Shown one piece after another: positions 46,766 to 54,630 of a stretch of 64,000 nucleotides of DNA; position 1 is the stretch's first letter, and each line of letters begins with the position of its first letter. The position numbers were made by a program, and so were the translations under genes. Source of the DNA: Selenomonas ruminantium subsp. lactilytica TAM6421 (GTDB lineage Bacteria; Bacillota; Negativicutes; Selenomonadales; Selenomonadaceae). Below the pieces are notes generated by a model. The model saw only the letters and a program-made list of their open reading frames with translations. It ran no database searches and had not been told where the DNA came from. Location: contig NC_017068.1 of the NCBI RefSeq assembly GCF_000284095.1, forward strand, positions 248,001 to 312,000. Reading direction: 5' to 3'.

Positions 46766-47950
46766 TTAGTGGTTGGCCAGTTTATAGATTTCGATGGCTG
46801 TTGCCTTGTCGATGGGGTGGAAGTTGGCTACGACTTTTGTACCGCCGGCGGTGCAGGAGTCGGCAAGTTCCGCCAGAACGTCCTCGCTCTGGACGCCGAT
46901 GCCCAATTCGGTGAAGTTGGTGGGCATATGGATTTCTTTGAAGTAGGCGATGGTCTTGTCAATACCGGCTTGGGCGCGTTCTTCTTCCGTGCCCTCGATA
47001 ATGCCCCATATTTTATTGGCAAACTGGGCGAAGCGGGGGATATCGTCCTGATAGACGTATTTGGCCCAGGAACCCCAGACGGCGGTGAGGCTGGCGCCGT
47101 GGGTGACGTCAAAGCGGCCGGAGAGTTCGTGCCCCAGCTTGTGGCAGGCAAAGTCCTTGCAGCGCCCCAGTTCCGTGAGGCCGCAATGGGAGATGGTGCC
47201 GGCATACATGATCTCGCTCATGGCGTCGTAGTCGGTCTGGTCCTGAATGGCCCGGCGGGAGCTGTCGATAACCGTGGTCATAAGGGCTTCGGCAATGCGG
47301 TCAGTCAGGGCGTTTTCCTCTTTGACGCTGGTGAAATAGCGTTCCAGGGTGTGCATGAGGATATCGGCGATGCCGCAGACCAGCTGTTTTTTCGGCACGG
47401 TGAAGGTCAGTTCCGGGTTCATAAAAGCCACAGTCGGACGATTGAAGGGGGTATTGAGTCCCGCTTTCTTGCCGGTTTCTTCGTTGGTGATGACGGCGGA
47501 GTCGCTGGTTTCACTGCCAGCAGCGGAAAGGGTCAGCACAGCGCCGACGGGCAGGCTGCGTTCGAGCTTTGCTGTGCCATTCCAGAAGGACCAGACGTCG
47601 ATGTCGGGATTGGCGGTGCCGTGGGCTGTGGCCTTGGCGGAGTCGATAACGCTGCCGCCGCCGATGGCCAAAATGAAGTCCGCCTTGAAAGCAATGGCTT
47701 CCTGAACTGCTTCCCGTACCCAGGAGAGGCGGGGATTGGGCTGGACGCCGCCCTTGGCCTGAGTGAACAGGCCGGCCTTTTGCAGGCTTTCCTCGATTTT
47801 GGGCAGCAGGCCGCTTTTTACCACGCTGCCACCGCCGTAGACGATAAAGACGCGGTGGGCGTTATAGGCGGCGAGCTTTTCCGCAGCCTTGTCCTCGGCA
47901 TTGCGTCCAAAGACGATTTCGGTGGGGACTTTGAAGTTGAATGCTTGCAT
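46766..47950 (-). CDS. Iron-containing alcohol dehydrogenase (butanol dehydrogenase-like)
   Basis: A 394-residue member of the Fe-ADH family. The N-terminus FNFKVPTEIVFGRNAEDKAAEKL and the NAD(P)-binding FILAIGGGSVIDSAKA are diagnostic; metal ligands lie in CHKLGHELSGRFDVTHGASL. It reduces aldehydes to alcohols or the reverse with NAD(P)H. It resembles BdhA/YqdH-type butanol dehydrogenases. A 5' GGAGGTA precedes the ATG. It is upstream of the flavin reductase on the same strand with an 87-bp gap, so co-transcription is possible. Confidence 0.93.
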   Translation of the reverse strand: MQAFNFKVPTEIVFGRNAEDKAAEKLAAYNAHRVFIVYGGGSVVKSGLLPKIEESLQKAGLFTQAKGGVQPNPRLSWVREAVQEAIAFKADFILAIGGGSVIDSAKATAHGTANPDIDVWSFWNGTAKLERSLPVGAVLTLSAAGSETSDSAVITNEETGKKAGLNTPFNRPTVAFMNPELTFTVPKKQLVCGIADILMHTLERYFTSVKEENALTDRIAEALMTTVIDSSRRAIQDQTDYDAMSEIMYAGTISHCGLTELGRCKDFACHKLGHELSGRFDVTHGASLTAVWGSWAKYVYQDDIPRFAQFANKIWGIIEGTEEERAQAGIDKTIAYFKEIHMPTNFTELGIGVQSEDVLAELADSCTAGGTKVVANFHPIDKATAIEIYKLANH

Positions 47951-48340
47951 AGTTTTACCTCCATAAATTGTTTACCATCATATTGAATATTATACACAAG
48001 TAAGTAAAATCCTTCCATCAAAAGCGCCTGGCAATCGGTAATTTTTTCTTCCGCTGAGACGGCTGCGCCGCCAAACGCTCCAGAAAACATCACCGCCTGT
48101 CAGGCTTAGTGCTGCATTTGTTGAAGGCAAGACGCTCGGCTGGCCGTTTGTTATGACATGTATGGAATATTGTTTCGGATTTCGTTTTGCCTATGGCAAA
48201 ATACGCGCAAATGCGTTATGATGTATCCAGCGATACGCGAATATGTAATTTTGCCTATGGCAAAATTGGAACAACTGCGTTATAATTAAACCGTATGTAA
48301 CGATAACAATATGGAATGAATTTAGAGGAGTGTTACTGAC
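47951..48340 (+). promoter_or_regulatory. pgi control region with duplicated operator-promoter modules
   Basis: A 390-bp non-coding stretch. A palindrome TTTTGCCTATGGCAAAA occurs twice, at 48185-48201 and 48249-48265 (64 bp apart). Each overlaps a -35-like TGGCAA (48194-48199 and 48258-48263) that is followed, 17 bp on, by a -10 (TATGAT at 48217-48222 and TATAAT at 48281-48286). The block from palindrome to TGCGTTAT looks duplicated. A repressor binding the palindrome would block both promoters. The left 230 bp (47951-48180) show nothing I can name. Confidence 0.65.
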
Positions 48341-49801
48341 ATGAGTTTGAAGCTGCAATCCGGGTTTGAGTTCGATTACGATAACCTCTATGGCGAAGGC
48401 AAGGTTACGGAAGCGGATCTGAAATCCTATGAGGAAGATCTGAAGAAGGCTCACGAGGCCATGAAGGTTATGCGTGAGAAGGGCTTTATCCGTGCCCATC
48501 TGTCCAAGGACGGCGAGCCGGAGAAGGTTCTGTTCAGCCAGCTGCCTTACATTGAGGAAGGCCACCTCAACAGCCCCTCTTCCCTGAAGCATCTGCAGGA
48601 ACTCACGGACCATGTGAAGGACAATGTGGACTTCGTGGTTTCTCTGGGTATCGGCGGCTCCTTCCTGGGCGACAAAGTTATCTTTGACGTGCATTGCGGC
48701 GAGTTCTGGAACGAACTGCCGAAGGAAGAACGCAACGGCTTCCCGAAGATCATCTTCAGCGGCCAGAACATCGACCCGCGCCGCACCGGGGATATCATCC
48801 ACTATCTCGAAAACAGCGCTAAAATCACGAAATCCCATGAAAAGCGCAATATGAAAGTGCTGCTGCTGGTTATCTCCAAGTCCGGCGGCACGCTGGATAC
48901 CATGAGCAACTTCATGGTCATCTACGATGCCCTGCAGAAGTTTGAAAACATCGATGTTGAGGTTGTAGCCGTTACGGATCCCAACATGGAAAAACAGACG
49001 CTGCTCAAAAAGCTGGCCATCGAAAAAGGCTGGCCCCAGTACGCTGTACCCGATGGGGTTGGCGGCCGTTTCTCCATCTTCTGCGAAGTGGGCCTGACGC
49101 TGGCTGCCTGCGTGGGCTTTGATATCGAAGCCTTCCTCAAGGGCGCCCGCGACATGGACAAGGCCTGCCAGAACGATGACCTCTGGCAGAACCCGGCAAT
49201 GCTCAACGCAGCCCTGAAGTTCGCTGCTTCCGAAAAGCATGGCCGCGACATCGAAGTCATGATGCCCTATGGCGACTACATGAAGTCCGTGTCCGAATGG
49301 TACATCCAGCTGCTGGCTGAGTCCCTGGGCAAACAGTTCAACAAGGACGGCAAGGAAGTATGCTATGGCCGTACGCCGCTGGTAGCTGTGGGCACCACGG
49401 ATATGCATTCCCAGACCCAGCAGCATCAGGAAGGCAAGCTCAACAAGATCGTGCAGTTCATTCGTCTGGCTGACTGGGAAAAGGATCTCACGATCCCCGA
49501 TGTATTCCCCGAAGCCAAGAAGCTTTCCGATATCTCCGGCGTGACCATGGGCCAGGCTCTGGAAGTTGCCCGTCAGTCCAACGCAGACGCTCTGGCTTCC
49601 AACAAGCGCTACAACGCTTGCTTCACGCTGCCGAAGCTCAACGCTTACCATCTCGGCGAGCTCCTCTACATGCTGGCTATGTCCGTAGCTTACGAGGGCG
49701 AACTCTCCAACGTAGATGCCTTCAACCAGCCCGGTGTTGAATCCTATAAGCGCATTATGGGACCGAAACTGGCCGAAGTGAAAGCAGCCAACCAGAAATA
49801 A
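48341..49801 (+). CDS. pgi: Glucose-6-phosphate isomerase
   Basis: A 486-residue enzyme that interconverts glucose 6-phosphate and fructose 6-phosphate. VVSLGIGGSFLGDKVIFD, VISKSGGTLDTMSNFM, DGVGGRFSIFCEVGLTLAA and QQHQEGKLNKIVQFI are the sugar-phosphate and catalytic segments. It is close to the long bacterial length. GAGGAG precedes the ATG. It links the PTS sugars and phospho-glucosides of this window to glycolysis. It is monocistronic, with a terminator 15 bases downstream. Confidence 0.96.
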   Translation: MSLKLQSGFEFDYDNLYGEGKVTEADLKSYEEDLKKAHEAMKVMREKGFIRAHLSKDGEPEKVLFSQLPYIEEGHLNSPSSLKHLQELTDHVKDNVDFVVSLGIGGSFLGDKVIFDVHCGEFWNELPKEERNGFPKIIFSGQNIDPRRTGDIIHYLENSAKITKSHEKRNMKVLLLVISKSGGTLDTMSNFMVIYDALQKFENIDVEVVAVTDPNMEKQTLLKKLAIEKGWPQYAVPDGVGGRFSIFCEVGLTLAACVGFDIEAFLKGARDMDKACQNDDLWQNPAMLNAALKFAASEKHGRDIEVMMPYGDYMKSVSEWYIQLLAESLGKQFNKDGKEVCYGRTPLVAVGTTDMHSQTQQHQEGKLNKIVQFIRLADWEKDLTIPDVFPEAKKLSDISGVTMGQALEVARQSNADALASNKRYNACFTLPKLNAYHLGELLYMLAMSVAYEGELSNVDAFNQPGVESYKRIMGPKLAEVKAANQK

Positions 49802-49815
49802 TTCAGTCTGAAGAG

Positions 49816-49859
49816 ATCACAGTGGATGCGGCTCCGGCCGCGCCGCTGTGATTTTTTTT
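49816..49859 (+). terminator. Terminator after pgi
   Basis: ATCACAG (49816-49822) pairs with CTGTGAT (49846-49852), enclosing GC-rich inner pairs, followed by eight Ts. Confidence 0.88.
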
Positions 49860-49872
49860 GCGAGGTAACTTT

Positions 49873-50961
49873 ATGGATTTTGCAGATTTAGGTGTTATGA
49901 TTATCGCCGGGGGGCGCAGTTCCCGGATGGGGGCGGACAAGCGGTTTTTGGAGCTGGGGGGGCGCTCGTTGCTAGAGCGTCAGCTGGCGAAGACGGCGGC
50001 GCTGTCCTTTCGGGAGCGGTATCTTTGCGGCGGGGCGGCAGATGGCCGGCTGGTGAAGCTGAGTCAGTGTTACCAGCTGGAACTGCTGGCCGATGAGCAG
50101 GAGGCGGCCGGCCCCCTGGAGGGGCTGCGGGCAGGTCTTGCCCGCCTGCAGGCGGACTATGCTCTGGCGGTGTCGGCGGACATGCCGCTGTTTTCCTATG
50201 AGCTAGTACGGCCTTTATTGGCGGCAGCCGCTGGGGAACTGGCGGTGATTCCCGTGACGGGAGGCAGGCGCCAGCCGCTGGCGGGGCTATATCACCGGGA
50301 TATCCTGCCCTGCGTGGAAGCGGCGCTTACCCGCGGGGAGCATAAGCTTGGCCAGGTGATTGAGGCTGTGCCCCATAAGTTCGTGGAGCTGCCGGCAAAT
50401 GACGGTTTTTTCAATGTGAATACCCCGGCGGATTTCCGGCTGGTGCAGGGGCGCCAGGCGAATCTTGAGCGGCCGGTGCCCCTGGTCACCATCTCGGCCC
50501 CCCAGTCCAATACGGGCAAGACCACCTTTATCGAGCAGTTGATTCCCCGCCTGCGGGCGGCTGGTCTGCAGGTGGGCGTGGTGAAAGGCGACTGTCACGG
50601 CTATACCGTGGACGAGGAAGGCAAGGACAGCTGGCGCTTCAAGGAGGCCGGGGCGGCCGGTGTGGCCGTGGTGTCCCCGGAGGGCTATTTCATTCAGCAG
50701 AAAACCACCCGGCGCAAGGAGCTGGTGCAGGTGGCGGCCATGCTGGAAAACGTGGATCTGGTGCTGATCGAAAGCCGCAGCCATGGCACTGCCCCCAAGA
50801 TCTCCCTATGGCGGGGGCTGGGGGAGGTACTGGTGGATGAAGAGACGGTGGCGCTCTTTTCCAGCGGGGAGCCGGAGGCCCTGCCTATTCGTCAGTATGA
50901 TCTGGATGACCTTGACGGGGCGGCCCGGCTGGTCATGTTCCTCTGCGGCAGACAGGCATGA
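49873..50961 (+). CDS. mobAB: MobA-MobB fusion, molybdenum cofactor guanylyltransferase
   Basis: A 362-residue two-domain protein. Residues 1-195 are MobA (MIIAGGRSSRMGADKRFLEL, then LADEQEAAGPLEGLRAGL), which adds GMP to molybdopterin. Residues ~200-362 are MobB (VTISAPQSNTGKTTFIEQLIP P-loop and KGDCHGYTVDEEGKDSWRFKEAGA). In many bacteria these are separate genes. It makes the MGD form of molybdenum or tungsten cofactor. The start is ATG 49873 with GAGGTAAC; an open GTG/ATG at 49858 lies in the T run. GC content is high. Confidence 0.92.
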   Translation: MDFADLGVMIIAGGRSSRMGADKRFLELGGRSLLERQLAKTAALSFRERYLCGGAADGRLVKLSQCYQLELLADEQEAAGPLEGLRAGLARLQADYALAVSADMPLFSYELVRPLLAAAAGELAVIPVTGGRRQPLAGLYHRDILPCVEAALTRGEHKLGQVIEAVPHKFVELPANDGFFNVNTPADFRLVQGRQANLERPVPLVTISAPQSNTGKTTFIEQLIPRLRAAGLQVGVVKGDCHGYTVDEEGKDSWRFKEAGAAGVAVVSPEGYFIQQKTTRRKELVQVAAMLENVDLVLIESRSHGTAPKISLWRGLGEVLVDEETVALFSSGEPEALPIRQYDLDDLDGAARLVMFLCGRQA

Positions 50962-50990
50962 AAAAAAGAGGCTTAATGCCTCTTTTTATT
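50961..50990. terminator. Bidirectional terminator after mobAB
   Basis: AAAAAGAGGC (50963-50972) and GCCTCTTTTT (50978-50987) with a 5-base loop. Confidence 0.88.
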
Positions 50991-50997
50991 ATGAAGT

Positions 50998-51315
50998 TTA
51001 TTCCTGTTCCGCTGGGTCCACGCCGTTTTTGCGGCATTCGTTGAAGAAGAAGACGGCGTTGGTGTCCTTGGGGTTTTCCGCCCAGAATTTGATGAGCTTT
51101 GTGGCCATCTGATATTTTTCCTGCATGAAGGGCAGCAGGTTTTCGGCGGTGACCGGGCCGCCCACGGTCATGAATACATCAATATTATGGCCCAGCGTAT
51201 CCAACATTTCCTCTGTGATCTCATCGTTAGCCAGCGCCTGAGCGAAGCGCACGCCCTGTTCCACATCGTCAGCGTAGCCCCGCTTCAGAAGCCAGACGGC
51301 AATCTGTTTATCCAT
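50998..51315 (-). CDS. Conserved small protein of unknown function
   Basis: A 105-residue acidic-basic helical protein (MDKQIAVWLLKRGYADDVE, then DVFMTVGGPVTAENLLPFMQ and KLIKFWAENPKDTNAVFFFN). No family was recognised, and it has no membrane segment. GGGGGGA precedes the ATG. It lies directly after the YvrJ 3' exon on the same strand but behind a terminator (51398-51440). Confidence 0.6.
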   Translation of the reverse strand: MDKQIAVWLLKRGYADDVEQGVRFAQALANDEITEEMLDTLGHNIDVFMTVGGPVTAENLLPFMQEKYQMATKLIKFWAENPKDTNAVFFFNECRKNGVDPAEQE

Positions 51316-51397
51316 GGAAGTCCCCCCTTGTAATCACTGTGTGCTATCTAATTCGCGATGGCGGGGAAAAAATCCTGCAAGAATTTCGGAAATGACA

Positions 51398-51441
51398 AAA
51401 AAGCTATGAAGCGCTCGGATCGGTGCTTCATAGCTTTTTCC
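51398..51441 (-). terminator. Terminator of the DUF1659-DUF2922-yvrJ operon
   Basis: AAAAAGCTATGAAGC and GCTTCATAGCTTTTT form a 15-bp stem immediately after the yvrJ stop (51442-51444), T-rich on the minus strand. Confidence 0.85.
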
Positions 51442-51477
51442 TTATTTCAGCCGCTGCAGTTCCCGGGTGAGTTCCCC

Positions 51478-51678
51478 GCTACGATAAATATGTACAAATC
51501 TGCACAGAGTTACACATATTTACGCTGTGGTGCCCTTCACAAGACACCTTCCTGATTCATTGCGTCCGATTTTGCCACTCCGAAGAACAAGCTACTCTCG
51601 TTTAATATAACGCTCCACAGGCTTAAATTCCCTAGTAGCGATAGGTACATGCTTAGGTTTTCTTGAAGGTGAAATTTC
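51478..51678 (-). ncRNA. Omega RNA scaffold of the IStron TnpB
   Basis: The 200 bases between the tnpB stop and the element end share a block with the other element of this window: GGGAATTTAAGCCT, then TGGAGCGTTATAT, AAACG, GAGTAG, TGTTCTTCGG, GGCAAAA and CGGACGCA, in the same order. In characterised TnpB systems this position encodes the guide scaffold, with the guide drawn from the flank (here the yvrJ 3' exon, GGAACTCACCCGGG...). Confidence 0.65.
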
Positions 51679-52872
51679 CTAAGCCATCTTATAATTTGCT
51701 AAGTTGATAGCAGCGTTCAAATCCCTGTCCAGCTTTGCTCCGCATACAGGGCAGACATAAATGCGGTCTGAAAGCTTCAAGTCCTTTTTGACATTTCCGC
51801 AATGACTGCAAGTTTTGGAGCTTGCATAGAATCTGTCTACCTCTATGACCTTTATGCCGTACATTTCAGCCTTGTACTGAATCTGCCGCTTAAACTCATA
51901 GAATTTTTGTTTTGCGATAGCTTCTGACAGGTACTTATTCTTCATCATGCCCTTGACATTCAAATCCTCCATGACTATCTGTGACGGCTTGGTTTTCACT
52001 ATCTCAGATGTTGTCTGATGAAGATGATTGTTGCGAATGTCTGTAAGGCGTTTGTGAATAAGCTGTATTTTCTTGTTCTGCTTGTCTAGGTTCCTACATT
52101 CTCGAAGTGGGCGAATCCATATCGGATGGCGATTTTTGTCGTGGCTCTTGATATTTGATTCCAGTTTGCGAGATGCCTTTCGTTGCTCACGCTTCAGCTT
52201 CTTTTCCAACCTTCTTACTTCCGCAGACTTATTGATGTTCTTGTAGAAGTGGGTTTCTGTAGCGTCCTCGTTAGAAACAATCGCCAACGACTTAATACCA
52301 AGGTCTATGCCCAGACTCCCGCCAGTCAGCTCAGTTTCTTCCTGCTGAACTTCATAGCCAACTGACAGATACCAATACCTGCCATCAAAGGATATATGCG
52401 GATTGGCATATTTCTTGCCTTTTGGTATCTTAGGCAGGGGAGCCGCCGTCTTCACAAAACCTATCTTCTCACCATGGAAGCCATTTGGCTTCCTCACAAG
52501 GCTTTCGTAGTTCACATAGAAACTAATCTTGCTCCTATGACGGCTCTTGAATTTAGGTTTCCCAGATATGCCCTTGAAATATCTTTGCAAGGCCAGGTTT
52601 GCGTCCTTAACAGCCTGTTTCATTACATTGCTTCCTACCTCTTTGAGCCATGTATGGGTTGTTTTCTTTAGGACGTTGTTGATGTGTTTCCTTATTTCGC
52701 CCTCGCTGACGCTACGCTTGCCGACCTTGTCATTTTTAAGCCATGCCTTGTAGGCCGCTTCGTTCGCTTCGAGAAAGTAATTGTATGCCCAACGGGCAGT
52801 CCCGGCACTTTTCCAGAACAGACACTCCTGCTCTTTAGTAGGCAGAAGCCTTATCTTTACCGCTCTCTGCAT
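51679..52872 (-). CDS. tnpB: TnpB RNA-guided nuclease (IStron copy)
   Basis: A 397-residue TnpB. The RuvC residues are intact: Asp190 (GIDLGIKSLAIVS), Glu302 (VMEDLNVKGMMKN) and the C-terminal DRDLNAAINL aspartate (382/384). A zinc ribbon has CSHC (355-358) and CPVC (374-377). It should use an omega RNA to cleave DNA next to a TAM matching the element left flank, which favours element retention. It overlaps tnpA by 38 bases. It is about as long as other TnpBs and shows no frameshift. Confidence 0.92.
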   Translation of the reverse strand: MQRAVKIRLLPTKEQECLFWKSAGTARWAYNYFLEANEAAYKAWLKNDKVGKRSVSEGEIRKHINNVLKKTTHTWLKEVGSNVMKQAVKDANLALQRYFKGISGKPKFKSRHRSKISFYVNYESLVRKPNGFHGEKIGFVKTAAPLPKIPKGKKYANPHISFDGRYWYLSVGYEVQQEETELTGGSLGIDLGIKSLAIVSNEDATETHFYKNINKSAEVRRLEKKLKREQRKASRKLESNIKSHDKNRHPIWIRPLRECRNLDKQNKKIQLIHKRLTDIRNNHLHQTTSEIVKTKPSQIVMEDLNVKGMMKNKYLSEAIAKQKFYEFKRQIQYKAEMYGIKVIEVDRFYASSKTCSHCGNVKKDLKLSDRIYVCPVCGAKLDRDLNAAINLANYKMA

Positions 52873-53467
52873 TTTTCTTTACCTCGTCAATAAGTCTCTT
52901 TGTTTTCTTTGAGCGTTGCCCGTAAAGGCGGTTAGCAAAAACTGTGATGATTTGTATTAGGTCATCCGTCAGTTCCTGCTCTTTGCTCTGCTCGGTATTG
53001 TCGATAATCTCGATACTGACACCGTTTATTTCACAAAGATACTCCAACAACTCATAGCCAAAGCGAATCAGTCTGTCCTTGTACAGGATAACTACTGTTG
53101 ATACCTCGTGGTTGTTGATTTTGTTGACGAGTTGCCGTAGCCCTTTCTTTTTATAGTCAATGCCTGAGCCTACGTCCGTGATTATCTCAAATTTATAACC
53201 CTTGGCATACATATAGGACTTTACGTTCTCCACCTGCGTTTGAAGGTCATCTTTTTGAGCTGGCGTAGATACTCGGCAGTAACCTACTACGAGCTTTTCT
53301 GTTTCGGGAGCGTTGGAAAACTCCTTGAGCTGTTCCATTGAGTAATAGCGTGTGCCCCCCTTGGTAACATGGTGCGGAATAAAATCTCCGCTTTGGTGCA
53401 TACGCCTTAGTGTCGTAGTGGTGACACCAACCATCTTAGCAAATTTACCTATGCTGACCAGTTCCAC
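52835..53467 (-). CDS. tnpA: IS607-family serine recombinase TnpA (IStron copy)
   Basis: A 210-residue protein: an N-terminal MerR-like HTH (SIGKFAKMVGVTTTTLRRMHQSGDFIP) followed by a serine-recombinase domain with the catalytic serine in VVGYCRVSTPAQKDDL and GSGIDYKKKGLRQL. It moves the element as a dimer that joins GG dinucleotides. GTG 53467 is chosen because AGGAGG then has 8-base spacing and MELVSIGKFAK aligns with the other copy. The upstream GTG at 53476 is too close. Confidence 0.92.
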   Translation of the reverse strand: MELVSIGKFAKMVGVTTTTLRRMHQSGDFIPHHVTKGGTRYYSMEQLKEFSNAPETEKLVVGYCRVSTPAQKDDLQTQVENVKSYMYAKGYKFEIITDVGSGIDYKKKGLRQLVNKINNHEVSTVVILYKDRLIRFGYELLEYLCEINGVSIEIIDNTEQSKEQELTDDLIQIITVFANRLYGQRSKKTKRLIDEVKKNAESGKDKASAY

Positions 53468-53550
53468 AGCGTCCACCTCCTAACATAAGATATTTCACTT
53501 ATATTATAAGGTATTTGTGTAAAACTGTCAAATTTGTATATATTTATCTT

Positions 53551-54053
53551 GTTCACGCTAGAACGCAACTTCCAGCGCAGTCTTGCTGTCACCAGCAGAC
53601 CTCTGACACTTTCATGTCAGCGCAGACTATATCTTCACCCTGCTGAGCAGGGGCAGTATTTTTCTTCCGCCATAAACTTGCGGTTTTACTCTCCCTCAAG
53701 GAGATAGTCGTTGGGGGTCTCCCTTATTCTCTTTTGAGAACTTAGGGCTTTCCCTGCTAAACACCCATTGCTTTCAGCACTTAGGACATACGTTTTCGGA
53801 AGGTCACTATTTTCTTCATCCGACACTGATATGTTTTTGTTTCACCTTATGCCATCCTTACGTTTTTTCTGCTTTCGCACCACTCAGCTTGCCCTTTCGA
53901 GCTACTGTTTGGGTGTAAGGCTTTAGGGATTAAAAGCATTTAACACTAAGTTTGCACCTCTTGCAAGATACAAAGGGTATTCTGTTCGATTAAATCTATA
54001 CTTCTGTATATATTTATACAGATTTGTGTAAATTTAGTGTAACAGTTTTGTTA
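53551..54053 (-). ncRNA. Group I self-splicing intron core
   Basis: On the minus strand the P7 strand CGACTAT (complement of 53704-53710) pairs with ATAGTC (complement of 53625-53630), embedded in the classical AAGATATAGTC end motif. A P8 hairpin CCCTGC...GCAGGG (53638-53652) precedes it. A P6-like hairpin (53721-53746) and a P9 hairpin CTGACATGAAAGTGTCAG (53603-53620) fit the usual order. A hairpin TATACAGA (54003-54022) lies near the 5' end. No protein frame covers this region. The core is recognised by motif; the exact P1 guide pairing was not resolved. Confidence 0.8.
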
Positions 54054-54167
54054 CCCAGCTGGGTGGTGAGCCTGTCCATGGACCGCTGGAAAGTGGTCAG
54101 CAGGTAGAAGGTCACCACGATGGGGAAGCCCACGGCGGAAACGGCGGTGAGGAGGGGCTCGTCCATA

Positions 54168-54380
54168 TCAGGCCAGCGCCTTGTCGTCCACATCCTGGAC
54201 ATAGATGCGCTTGATGGCTGCAGCGGGGCTGCCGCCGGCACTGATGGCCTTTTTGCTGATGATCTCGTCCAGGGCCTCCGTCACTTCGGCATTGGTGAGG
54301 TCTTCCCGGGGCTCCGCCAGGGAGAGGGTAGTGGTCTTGCCGTTTTCCAGCGTGAGGATCATCTTTAACGTGGTTTTCAT
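54168..54380 (-). CDS. DUF2922 family protein
   Basis: A 70-residue protein, TTLKMILTLENGKTTTLSLAEPREDLTNAEVTEAL, matching DUF2922, which regularly follows DUF1659 in Firmicutes. GAAAGGAGCG precedes the ATG. Function unknown; probably small cytoplasmic. It is 34 bp after DUF1659 and directly before yvrJ. Confidence 0.85.
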   Translation of the reverse strand: MKTTLKMILTLENGKTTTLSLAEPREDLTNAEVTEALDEIISKKAISAGGSPAAAIKRIYVQDVDDKALA

Positions 54381-54414
54381 GGAAATCGCTCCTTTCTAAG
54401 CGCAGAGGGGAAAA

Positions 54415-54630
54415 TCATTCGGCCAGGGTGGCATCGTCCTGGCGGCAGATAGCGTGAACCGGATAGTTCTGCAGGGCTGCCAGCTTGCTGCCGATGGAGA
54501 GCACATCGGCGTCGGCAAGGTCAGAGCTTACCGTGTAGCTGCGGCAGGCCAGCTGGTCCTTGCCTTTGGGGTCCGTGCCGATGACTACCTTGATTTGCAA
54601 TTTCGTGACGGGGTTCATACGGGTTGCCAT
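54415..54630 (-). CDS. DUF1659 family protein
   Basis: A 71-residue protein, MNPVTKLQIKVVIGTDPKGKDQLACRSYTVSSDLADADVLSIGSKLAALQNYPV, matching DUF1659. AAAGGATG precedes the ATG. It is first in the DUF1659-DUF2922-YvrJ operon; the role of the trio is unknown. Confidence 0.85.
   Translation of the reverse strand: MATRMNPVTKLQIKVVIGTDPKGKDQLACRSYTVSSDLADADVLSIGSKLAALQNYPVHAICRQDDATLAE

Larger units (their letters stand above)
51478..54055 (-). mobile_element. IStron: group I intron plus IS607-type tnpA/tnpB
   Basis: About 2578 bp inserted in yvrJ. On the minus strand the order is group I intron core (54053-53551), serine recombinase, TnpB and a conserved 3' RNA block. The flanks hold GG cores: CTGGG on the left and GGGGAA on the right. 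An uninterrupted CTGGGGGAACTC would encode L-G-E-L, as expected for YvrJ. IS607-type recombinases use a GG dinucleotide. Subterminal imperfect inverted repeats (CAGATTTGTGTAAATTT at 54019-54035; GTACAAATCTGC at about 51491-51502) are seen. Confidence 0.8.
51442..54166 (-). pseudogene. YvrJ-family peptide gene split by an IStron
   Basis: The 5' exon (54166 to about 54054) encodes MDEPLLTAVSAVGFPIVV...RSMDRLTTQLG, a typical YvrJ protein with one membrane helix. The 3' exon (about 51477-51442) encodes ELTRELQRLK and a stop. Joining them without the 2578-bp insert gives a 48-residue protein of normal YvrJ length. Without removal, translation runs into the element and ends after KTVTLNLHKSV. Since the insert carries a group I intron, the gene may still be expressed, so pseudogene is used here only for an interrupted frame. 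It follows DUF2922 with a one-base gap. Confidence 0.75.

Noticed and set aside
46445-47986. A 513-codon open frame on the plus strand opposite the iron alcohol dehydrogenase
   Set aside because: Glycine-rich antisense shadow of a gene with clear family motifs.
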